Assembly: GCF_029392075.1 (NCBI RefSeq)
Contig: NZ_CP113929.1
Coordinates: 1,674,001 to 1,738,000 of the forward strand
Source of the DNA: Bifidobacterium sp. ESL0704
Lineage (GTDB): Bacteria > Actinomycetota > Actinomycetes > Actinomycetales > Bifidobacteriaceae
Direction of reading: 5' to 3'
Length of the DNA stretch: 64,000 bases
Part shown: in pieces, positions 57,417 to 64,000 of the stretch
Numbering within the stretch: the first letter of the stretch is position 1
Layout: each line of letters opens with the position of its first letter
Program-made: the position numbers and the translations under genes
Notes under the pieces: generated by a model
Databases searched by the model: none
What the model was told of the DNA's origin: nothing
The model's input: only the letters and a program-made list of their open reading frames with translations

Positions 57417-59306
57417 CTACTCGACAGTGACGGACTTGGCGAGGTTGCGCGGCTTGTCGACGTCGTAGCCTTTGAGCCTTGCCACATCGAGTGCGAACAG
57501 CTGCAACGGCACCACGTCGACCAACGGGCTCAACAAAGTCGCGCATTCGGGGCGCCAGAAGACGATATCCGCGTATTTCTCGGCATCGGGGTCACCCACC
57601 TCGGCCACGGCGATGGTGAAGGCACCACGCGCCTTGACCTCTTCAATGGAGGAAATGACCTTGTTGTGCAACACGTTGCGTCCACGCGAAGACGGGACGA
57701 TGACGACAACCGGCTCACCGGGCTCGACCAGTGCGATCGGTCCGTGCTTGAGTTCGCCTGCGGCGAAACCTTCGGTGAAGGTATAGGCGATTTCCTTGAG
57801 TTTGAGCGCACCTTCCAGCGCCACCGGATAGCCGACGTGGCGGCCGAGGAAGAGGAAGGATTTGGCGTTCAGCAGCTTTTTCGCGGCATCATCGACAGTG
57901 CCGGCCTGGTTGTCGAGCACCCACTGGATCTTTGCGGGCATGGCCTTGAGCTGGTCCAGAATCTGATGGATTTCGTCGCGGTAGAGCGTGTTCTTGATCT
58001 GGGCGAAATACAACCCAAGCAGATATGCCGCCACGATCTGAGCGACAAAGGCCTTGGTCGAAGCCACCGCGATCTCGGGACCGGCGTGCGTATAGAGCAC
58101 CGCATCGGATTCGCGCGGAATCGTGGAACCTTGTGTATTGCATATTGCCAGCACGCGCGAACCCTGCTCGCGAGCGTGGCGCAACGCCATCAGCGTATCC
58201 ATGGTCTCGCCGGACTGCGAAATGGCGACCACCAGCGTACGTGGGGTCAGGATCGGGTCGCGGTAGCGGAATTCATGCGCCAACTCGACCTCGACGGGAA
58301 TGCGCACCCAATGCTCGATGGCGTATTTGGCCACCATTCCTGCATAACTGGCGGTGCCACAGGCTACGACGATGATCTTGTCGATTTGTTTGAAGGCTTC
58401 CGGATCGACGTGAAGCTCATCGAGTTTGATCGCTCCGGATTCATTGAAACGGCCAAGCAACGTATTGCGCACCGCGGCGGGATCCTCATGGATTTCCTTG
58501 TCCATGAATGAGTCCCAGCCGCCTTTTTCGGAGGCACTGGCGTCCCAGTCTACGGTAAAACGCTTGGAATCGGTGATTGGGTTGCCGTCGAAATCAGTGA
58601 CGGTGACGCTATCGCCGGAAATGCAGACCGCCTGGTCCTGGTCGAGTTCCATCGCCTCTTTGGTGTAGGCGACGAACGCGGCGACGTCCGATCCCAGGAA
58701 GTTCTCGCCATCGCCGAGGCCGATGACCAGCGGGGAATCATGGCGGGCGCCGACGACAATTTCGGGTTGGCGGACGTCAACGGCCAGAATGGTAAAAGCC
58801 CCGGAAAGCATACGTGCCATCCGTCGCAACGCCTCGAACAGGTCGGGCTTGCCGGTTTCCTTGATGATGATATTGGCGATCTTGCCCAGCAGCTTCGCGG
58901 CCACTTCGGTATCGGTGGCGGAGAGGAAGGTATAGCCTTCGGCCTGCAGGTCGAGCCGCAGTTTTTCGGCGTTCTCGATGATGCCGTTATGGATGATGGC
59001 GATCTTGCCGTCCTGGCTGGTATGGGGGTGCGCGTTGACGTCGCTCGGCTCGCCGTTGGTGGCCCAACGGGTGTGACCGATGCCCACGGTCGCAGCCGGC
59101 ATAGGACTGCGTTCGAGGTCAGAGGCGAGATTGGTCAGACGACCGGATTTCTTGCGCACGGCTACGGCTTCCATACCGGGTGCCGCCAACGCGACGCCGG
59201 CGGAGTCATATCCGCGGTACTCAAGACGTTTGAGCCCCTGCATGCACACTTCCAACGGTTTCCCGCAAGCGGTCTCATTTCCTGCAAATCCAACAATTCC
59301 ACACAT
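57417..59306 (-). CDS. glmS: Glutamine-fructose-6-phosphate aminotransferase
   Basis: This 629-residue enzyme starts MCGIVGFAGNETACGK, so Cys2 is the N-terminal nucleophile after Met removal. The glutaminase domain (to about residue 240: YDSAGVALA, GHTRWATNGEPSDVNAHP) is followed by two SIS isomerase domains (ACGTASYAGMVAKYAIE, SQSGETMDTLMALRHA, FLFLGRHVGYPVALEGALKLKE). It makes glucosamine 6-phosphate for the cell wall. The region upstream contains the composite hairpin element at 59423-59656, so its leader may carry one of those hairpins. No glmS ribozyme was recognised. Confidence 0.97.
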   Translation of the reverse strand: MCGIVGFAGNETACGKPLEVCMQGLKRLEYRGYDSAGVALAAPGMEAVAVRKKSGRLTNLASDLERSPMPAATVGIGHTRWATNGEPSDVNAHPHTSQDGKIAIIHNGIIENAEKLRLDLQAEGYTFLSATDTEVAAKLLGKIANIIIKETGKPDLFEALRRMARMLSGAFTILAVDVRQPEIVVGARHDSPLVIGLGDGENFLGSDVAAFVAYTKEAMELDQDQAVCISGDSVTVTDFDGNPITDSKRFTVDWDASASEKGGWDSFMDKEIHEDPAAVRNTLLGRFNESGAIKLDELHVDPEAFKQIDKIIVVACGTASYAGMVAKYAIEHWVRIPVEVELAHEFRYRDPILTPRTLVVAISQSGETMDTLMALRHAREQGSRVLAICNTQGSTIPRESDAVLYTHAGPEIAVASTKAFVAQIVAAYLLGLYFAQIKNTLYRDEIHQILDQLKAMPAKIQWVLDNQAGTVDDAAKKLLNAKSFLFLGRHVGYPVALEGALKLKEIAYTFTEGFAAGELKHGPIALVEPGEPVVVIVPSSRGRNVLHNKVISSIEEVKARGAFTIAVAEVGDPDAEKYADIVFWRPECATLLSPLVDVVPLQLFALDVARLKGYDVDKPRNLAKSVTVE

Positions 59307-59422
59307 AACGTTCCAGTCTACGTGATGCCCCTTAAACGCGACAGTACCCCCGCGAAAGTTTCACCATTCCCAATATTCCCAGATCGTCTTCAGCATTTAC
59401 TCATCAAAGAGACTAACTGACG

Positions 59423-59656
59423 TACTTGGGGCTGGGATATACAATGTCCGACACGCTCCGGGCCGCTCAGGCCAAGTCTTTACGGTCTGACATCGCATAT
59501 CCCAGCCCCAAGCACTCAACCTAAATCTAATTAGAAAGCATAATTATTTATCAATCTTAATCGTTGAGTGGTTGGGCGGAGATATGCAATGGTCGGGCGT
59601 AAGACACGGCCGAGCGGCCAAGGAGCGTCCCGAACATTGTATATCTCCGCCCAACC
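59423..59656. repeat. Composite element: two related large hairpins in inverted orientation around an AT-rich core
   Basis: Hairpin A (59423-59514) has 24-bp arms CTTGGGGCTGGGATATACAA.../...CATATCCCAGCCCCAAG. Hairpin B (59570-59656) has 22-bp arms GGTTGGGCGGAGATATGCAA.../...TATCTCCGCCCAACC. The loop of A resembles the reverse complement of the loop of B (CGCTCC, then GGCCGCTC, then GGCC and GTCTT). Between them CACTCAAC (59513-59520) faces GTTGAGTG (59563-59570) around 42 AT-rich bases. The stem sequences differ but stay paired. Neither hairpin has a T-tract. It lies between the amino-acid importer operon and glmS. Confidence 0.85.
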
Positions 59657-59690
59657 GCGTCAGTCAGAAAACCACTGGAATCGAAATCAC

Positions 59691-60545
59691 TCAGAGGACG
59701 TGGCTGAGGAAATCCTTGAAACGGGGCTCTTGCGGATTGTCGATGATTTCGGGACCGCCATGCTCTACGACCACGCCGCCGTCCATAAAGACGACCTGGT
59801 CGGCCACTTCGCGGGCGAATCCGATTTCATGGGTGACCACAATCATGGTCATGCCGGCGTCGGCCAACGAACGCATCACCGTGAGCACCTCGCCCACCAG
59901 CTCCGGGTCAAGTGCCGAAGTCGGCTCGTCGAAAAGCATGATGTCAGGGTGCATCGCCAAAGCGCGCGCGATGGCGACACGCTGCTGCTGGCCACCCGAA
60001 AGCTGCATCGGATAATAATCCGCGCGATCGGCCATACCGACACGTTCCAGCTCAGCCATCGCCTCCTGCTTCGCCTTAGCCTTCGGGACCTTGGCGACAT
60101 GCACCGGAGCATCCATCACGTTTTCGATCACCGTGCGATGCGGGAAAAGGTTGAAGCGCTGGAACACCATTCCGAGCTTTTCGCGTTGCTTGGCGATCTC
60201 CTTGTCGTTCAGTGTTTGTAGTTCGTCTTTGCCGCCGTGCTCGACGTGCTTATAGCCGATGAGCTCGCCGTCGACCTCGATGCTGCCGCCGGTCAGGGTT
60301 TCAAGTTGGTTGATCAATCTCAGGAACGTGGATTTTCCGGAACCGGAAGGCCCCAGAATCACCGTCACCGTGCCCGGCATCACCGTCATGTCGATGCCTT
60401 TGAGCACGTGCAGACTGCCGAACGCCTTGTGCACCTGCGTGGCTTTGACGGCAGGCACCACGGCCTTGCCTACCTCCGTTTTTGCAGTACTTCCGGCTTG
60501 CTGCCGGTCCGTCATGATTTGCGTTTTCGTTTCATTCGTCGCCAT
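59691..60545 (-). CDS. Polar amino-acid ABC importer ATPase (GlnQ-like)
   Basis: This 284-residue ATPase has Walker [18 protein letters not shown], signature [15 protein letters not shown], Walker [19 protein letters not shown] and VVTHEIGFA. The first ~35 residues are a polar extension. The ATG at 60545 is chosen because GGAG lies nine bases upstream; earlier in-frame starts reach the preceding gene. It is the last gene of the importer operon and pairs with the permease just upstream. Confidence 0.93.
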   Translation of the reverse strand: MATNETKTQIMTDRQQAGSTAKTEVGKAVVPAVKATQVHKAFGSLHVLKGIDMTVMPGTVTVILGPSGSGKSTFLRLINQLETLTGGSIEVDGELIGYKHVEHGGKDELQTLNDKEIAKQREKLGMVFQRFNLFPHRTVIENVMDAPVHVAKVPKAKAKQEAMAELERVGMADRADYYPMQLSGGQQQRVAIARALAMHPDIMLFDEPTSALDPELVGEVLTVMRSLADAGMTMIVVTHEIGFAREVADQVVFMDGGVVVEHGGPEIIDNPQEPRFKDFLSHVL

Positions 60546-60568
60546 ATCGTTCATCTCCATCTCGTGCC

Positions 60569-61555
60569 TCAAGCGTTCAACCCAAGGAAGGTCGTCTCGC
60601 CTTCATTGCCTTCAGCGACCTTGGCCGCCGGCTTCTTGCCTTCGACATCACCGTTGGCAGTGTTGTCACTCGAGCTTTCGTTGAATCCCTTGCCGAAGTA
60701 CCGCTCGATCCGTGCCTGCACCACCATTAGGATGGAAGTGATGATCAGATACCAGAAGCAGGCCACCATCAACAACGGAATCGGCTTGTAGATGCGATGG
60801 GCGATGGCGTCGGAGGCGAACTGGAGTTCAAGGCTGAACGGCACTGCCGACACCAATGAAGTGGTCTTCAACATGCTAATGACCTCGTTGCCGGTGGGCG
60901 GCACGATGATACGCATGGCCTGCGGCAGAATCACCCGGCGCATGATCATGGTCCGTGGCATGCCGAGCGCCTCTGCGGCCTCGCTCTGACCGGGGTCGAC
61001 GGCTTCAAGGCCGGCGCGCACGATCTCGGCCAGATACGCGGATTCGTTCAACGCCAATCCCAGCATCGCCGCAAGGAATCCGGGGGCGATGAGGTTGTTG
61101 AGCTGTTCAGTCTTCATCTGCCAGAAATTGATCTTGGTGAAGGGAATGCCGAGCGAAAGGGTCGGAATCAGTACCGCGAACAACCCCCAGAACACCAGCT
61201 GCGTGTAGATAGGCGTGCCACGGAAGAACCAGATCCAGAACCAGCTGACCCCGCGCAACACCGGATTGACGGACTTGCGCATCACTGCCAGCAGCACGGC
61301 CAGCACGATGGCGATGAGCATGGAGGTGACCGTCAGAATCAGCGTCCAGCCGATGCCGTTCAGGACATGCTCGTTGAACAGGTACTTCCAGACGGTCGGC
61401 CACTCGAAGTTGCCGTTGGTAATCATGCCATGCACCAACAGCACCGCAAGGAACGCGACGATGATACCTGCAATCAGGGAGCCGGGACGATGGACCGGCC
61501 TTGCATGGATCCGATTGGGGATGTCAAGCCCATCCGATTCATTGTTATGTACCAT
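60569..61555 (-). CDS. Polar amino-acid ABC importer permease
   Basis: The 328-residue permease has the HisMQ-type core: [39 protein letters not shown], and the EAA loop [20 protein letters not shown]. It has an N-terminal helix [19 protein letters not shown] and a C-terminal Asp/Gly-rich tail. GAAGG precedes the ATG at 61555. A single permease usually homodimerises in this family. Confidence 0.93.
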   Translation of the reverse strand: MVHNNESDGLDIPNRIHARPVHRPGSLIAGIIVAFLAVLLVHGMITNGNFEWPTVWKYLFNEHVLNGIGWTLILTVTSMLIAIVLAVLLAVMRKSVNPVLRGVSWFWIWFFRGTPIYTQLVFWGLFAVLIPTLSLGIPFTKINFWQMKTEQLNNLIAPGFLAAMLGLALNESAYLAEIVRAGLEAVDPGQSEAAEALGMPRTMIMRRVILPQAMRIIVPPTGNEVISMLKTTSLVSAVPFSLELQFASDAIAHRIYKPIPLLMVACFWYLIITSILMVVQARIERYFGKGFNESSSDNTANGDVEGKKPAAKVAEGNEGETTFLGLNA

Positions 61556-61915
61556 AATGCACCTTCCTGTAGCGTCAGGCCCGTTCGATGACATCCGACG
61601 CCGATTTGATATTCAACAACACATACAACCTACTTGCATATTATACGAAACTACACATAATTGCCTTTTATCTCAGATACAGGGCCAAACCGCATCCGTT
61701 CATACTGCCAAACAGTGATTTGTCCGTCAAAAGCCGCCGACGGCAAACTGGGCTGCCGTCCAATGGCAAACACCGGATTCTCACGGCCAGCGCAATGAGT
61801 TGTTCAAGACATGCCTCGCCATCGCATTCTCAAAGATGCACAAGAGAGACAAAATCCGACCGACATCCGTACAAGCGACGTCGATCGGACTGATTCAGCG
61901 TCATGCAGCGTCGAC
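61556..61915. other. Gap between binding protein and permease of the amino-acid importer
   Basis: The 360-bp gap contains a hairpin with arms GACGGCA and TGCCGTC (61739-61760), which may reduce read-through from the binding-protein gene. It also holds TTGCATATTATAC (61634-61646), nearly the same as the promoter element before the binding-protein gene (62895). No gene is evident in either strand. Confidence 0.6.
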
Positions 61916-62845
61916 TTACGCCGCAAAATCGTTGATCTTGGATTCCTTGATGGCTCCGTCTTCATTGCCCCAGGACTTGAGAATCTTCATATAGGTGCCA
62001 TCATCCATCAGCTTCTGGATGGCGGCCTGCACTGCCTTGGCCGTCTGCGTATCGCCCGCTTTGAGCACCACGGCCTCGGGAGTCGTGTCGAAGGTCTTGC
62101 CCAACAGTTCGAGCTTATCGCCGTTCTGCTTGACCGCATAGCCAGAGACCGGCGAATCGGCACAGAACGCATCGGCCTTGCCGGTGGCGACGTTGGTGGC
62201 CACAATCGTCTGATCCTTCATCGACTGGACATCGATGGCCTTCTTGCCGGAGGCGGTGCACTGGGAATTGAGTTTTTTGACCGTGGTCTCCTGGACGGTG
62301 CCGGTCAGCACCGCAACGCTGCTGCCGCAGAGATTGTCGGTAGAGAGCTTCTTCGGATTGCCCTTCTGGACGACGAAGGAGGAACCGACGTTGAGGAACG
62401 AAACGAACTCGCCGGCTCCCTTACGGTCGGGAGTGACGGTGAATCCGGACATGCCGGCATCGTACTTCGAGCCGATGCCCGGCAGGATGGAATCGAACTC
62501 GGCGGTGGTCGCCTCGAACTTCAACCCGAAAATGGCCGAAATCGACTTGGCCAGATCCATTTCATAGCCGATCGGGGTCTTGCCGTCCTTGTCGAGGAAT
62601 TCGGCAGGTGCATAATCCGGAGAAACTCCGATGGTGAATTTGCCGTCCTTCTTGATGGAATCAGGCAACATGGCGGCGATCTTGGCATCCTTCTTGACCG
62701 AGCTGGTATTGGAGGCGCTGCTCTTCGGGGTCGCGCTCTGGTCGCTTTCGTCGGTGGTACCGCAAGCAGCGACACTGGCCAGCATCGCAGTGGCGCAGAT
62801 CCCTGCCAACACGACCTTTACTTTTTGGGAAATATGCAATGACAT
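61916..62845 (-). CDS. Polar amino-acid ABC importer binding lipoprotein
   Basis: This 309-residue family 3 binding protein has lipobox LASVAAC (Cys28) and an Asp/Ser-rich start of the mature protein. It shows the family signature GKFTIGVSPDYAPAEFLDKD with GYEMDLAKSISAIFGLK. GAGAGGA precedes the ATG at 62845; a longer frame to 62869 lacks a ribosome site. Upstream is a promoter inside an inverted repeat (62895-62927). Ligands of this class include glutamine, glutamate and cystine. Confidence 0.93.
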   Translation of the reverse strand: MSLHISQKVKVVLAGICATAMLASVAACGTTDESDQSATPKSSASNTSSVKKDAKIAAMLPDSIKKDGKFTIGVSPDYAPAEFLDKDGKTPIGYEMDLAKSISAIFGLKFEATTAEFDSILPGIGSKYDAGMSGFTVTPDRKGAGEFVSFLNVGSSFVVQKGNPKKLSTDNLCGSSVAVLTGTVQETTVKKLNSQCTASGKKAIDVQSMKDQTIVATNVATGKADAFCADSPVSGYAVKQNGDKLELLGKTFDTTPEAVVLKAGDTQTAKAVQAAIQKLMDDGTYMKILKSWGNEDGAIKESKINDFAA

Positions 62846-62894
62846 CTTGAGTCCTCTCTGGGGCGGCACCGGATGTCCCGCTCGCTTTGACTAA

Positions 62895-62927
62895 TTGCAT
62901 AATATACTAACATACGTATTTATGCAA
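62895..62927 (-). promoter_or_regulatory. Promoter within an inverted repeat before the amino-acid binding-protein gene
   Basis: On the minus strand TTGCAT and TATTAT are 17 bases apart. The same bases form the inverted repeat TTGCATAA...TTATGCAA with ATACGTAT in the centre. A repressor bound here would block both promoter elements. A related half site lies before the permease gene. Confidence 0.65.
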
Positions 62928-63027
62928 GATATCCATCTCAATAGATGGACAACGATGTCTGCAGCCAGTTCATCAGACACCCTGCCCGCCCTATCGCAAG
63001 CAGCAAGCCCGATATAAGGCGTGTAAG

Positions 63028-63356
63028 CGTCTCAAATCCTCCACTATCTAAAGTTACTGGAGCAAACACGACGCAAACAACCAACAAAGCGTCACAAAAG
63101 CTCCAACAACAACGCTTAACGGAGGAAACACGACGGAAAAACGAGACCCCACGTCACAAAAGCTCCAACAACCACGCTTAACGGAGCAAACACGACGGAA
63201 AAACGAGACCCCACGTCACAAAAGCTCCAACAACCACAACTACCGGAGCAAACACGACGCAAACCACAACAAAAGCGTCGCAAAACCTCCAGCTACAAAA
63301 ATCCCGGAGGAAACGCGACGCCGACTGCCACCCAGGCGTCGCAATTCCTCCGGGAT
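63028..63356. repeat. Palindrome array Z: five full units and one partial, 62-bp period
   Basis: Units start with GGAG at 63059, 63121, 63183, 63245 and 63306 (62, 62, 62, 61 bp). Each has the form GGAGCAAACACGACG, a spacer, then CGTCACAAAAGCTCC, followed by about 16 linking bases. A lone second arm (GCGTCTCAAATCCTCC) at 63028 marks a partial earlier unit. Units 2 and 3 are nearly identical. The last unit is the strongest hairpin, with about 20 paired bases extended by ATCCC/GGGAT, and lies just after the smpB stop. The array fills most of the gap between the binding-protein gene and smpB. Confidence 0.92.
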
Positions 63357-63374
63357 GCAAACCAACGATGCAGC

Positions 63375-63854
63375 CTAACGCACCAGCTTGTTCTTGTAGC
63401 GCATCGCCCGCAGCGCCTCGCGCTTGTCTTCCGCCTCACGCAGAGCCTGACGCTTGTCGTATTCCTTCTTGCCTCGCGCCAAGGCGATCTCGGCCTTCAC
63501 ACGGCCGTCTTTGAAGTAAAGGCTCAACGGGACGATGGTGTAACCCTTGGCCTCGGTCTGGCGGCTGAGCTTGGCGATCTGGGAGGCATGCAGGAGCAAC
63601 TTGCGCTTGCGCTTGGGAGCGTGGTTGTTCCAAGTACCGTTGAGATATTCGGGGATGTTCGCGCCTTCCAGCCACATCTCGCCGTTACGGTCGATGGAGA
63701 CGAATGATTCGGCCAGCGATGCCCGCCCCTCGCGCAGCGACTTGACTTCGGTGCCGGTCAATACCAGACCGGCCTCATAATGGTCTTCGATGGTGTAGTT
63801 ATGCCGCGCCTTGCGATTCTGCGCGATGAGCTTCGTACCTTGTTCCTTTGCCAT
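63375..63854 (-). CDS. smpB: SsrA-binding protein
   Basis: This 159-residue protein has the SmpB OB fold: [62 protein letters not shown], and the basic C-terminal tail [18 protein letters not shown] that reads the ribosome A site. It brings tmRNA to stalled ribosomes, after which tagged proteins go to ClpXP, whose genes are also in this window. The ATG at 63854 follows GGGGAGAGG. The tmRNA gene itself was not found here. Confidence 0.96.
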   Translation of the reverse strand: MAKEQGTKLIAQNRKARHNYTIEDHYEAGLVLTGTEVKSLREGRASLAESFVSIDRNGEMWLEGANIPEYLNGTWNNHAPKRKRKLLLHASQIAKLSRQTEAKGYTIVPLSLYFKDGRVKAEIALARGKKEYDKRQALREAEDKREALRAMRYKNKLVR

Positions 63855-63912
63855 GCCTCTCCCCTTTTCGCCCTGTTTCCTTGATATTCGATATGCCCGA
63901 CCATAGCACAAA

Positions 63913-63936
63913 CGCGCCACCCGACGGGGCAGCGCG
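63913..63936 (-). terminator. Possible terminator of a gene beyond the right edge
   Basis: GC-rich imperfect hairpin (CGCGC...CCC-GAC-GGG...GCGCG) followed on the minus strand by GTTTGTG. The minus-strand reading from the right edge ends with a TGA at 63986-63988, which could be the tail of an upstream gene, but only four codons are visible. Confidence 0.35.
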
Positions 63937-64000
63937 CTTGCATGTTCTACTTGCTGAAATTGACTGATATACCGACGTTCATTGCTCAGTGGATGAACTG

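Noticed and set aside
59423..59656. The paired hairpins as ordinary intrinsic terminators
   Set aside because: Neither stem is followed by a T-tract on either strand, and each is far larger than usual terminators.
63028..63356. Array Z (and others) as a CRISPR array
   Set aside because: Units are diverged along their whole length rather than identical repeats with unique spacers, each unit is itself an inverted repeat, and no cas genes are present.
63857..64000. tmRNA gene next to smpB
   Set aside because: No tRNA-Ala-like end or tag reading frame was recognised near smpB within the window.

Overview
The window is a gene-dense, roughly 58-60% GC segment of a Bifidobacterium-type actinobacterial chromosome. 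The clues are the actinobacterial clpP1-clpP2-clpX-tig-rnd neighbourhood, an SdhAB pair without membrane anchors, a galacto-oligosaccharide (GOS) locus built like the B. breve gos cluster (LacI regulator, two permeases, GH42, binding protein, no ATPase), and a tRNA without encoded CCA. The species cannot be fixed from the sequence alone. No insertion sequence, prophage or CRISPR array was seen.

Layout. 1-7.1 kb: an unusual sensor kinase fusion open at the left edge, a NarL-type response regulator, and an ABC ATPase/FtsX permease pair. 7.5-10.3 kb: metY and pdxY. 10.8-14.5 kb: a tightly overlapping yraN-comM-dprA operon, then a convergent MGMT-like gene. 15.2-20.1 kb: sdhA-sdhB, a methyltransferase and a LOG-family gene. 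20.2-24.6 kb: an anchored unknown protein and an ABC-2 type exporter. 24.8-35.5 kb: tRNA-Arg(ACG), clpX, clpP2, clpP1, a ClC channel, tig, rnd, an ASCH protein and recQ. 35.5-39.2 kb: pncA, a PIN/ribbon-helix-helix toxin-antitoxin pair, a membrane protein/HTH pair and a D-2-hydroxyacid dehydrogenase. 39.2-45.9 kb: a five-gene peptide-type ABC importer and divergent coaX. 46.1-56.6 kb: the GOS-type locus with three tandem paralogous binding proteins. 56.7-63.9 kb: an RluA-type synthase, glmS, a polar amino-acid ABC importer and smpB.

The genes form ordinary functional groups: proteostasis (tig, clpXP1P2, smpB), DNA uptake and repair (comM, dprA, recQ, MGMT), and nutrient uptake (peptide, galacto-oligosaccharide, glutamine-type). 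The sensor/regulator pair sits beside the exporter it may control.

The most unusual signal is non-coding. At seven intergenic sites there are short arrays of diverged units, each carrying an imperfect inverted repeat. The period is nearly constant within a site and falls near 51-53, 62-63 or 72 bp, close to 5, 6 or 7 helical turns. Three sequence families are visible, and two distant sites share both the palindrome and the exact 63/62 spacing. A separate 234-bp element upstream of glmS consists of two related large hairpins in inverted orientation. A second theme is the insertion of Asn/Gly/Thr/Ser-rich low-complexity stretches into many proteins at linkers and termini.
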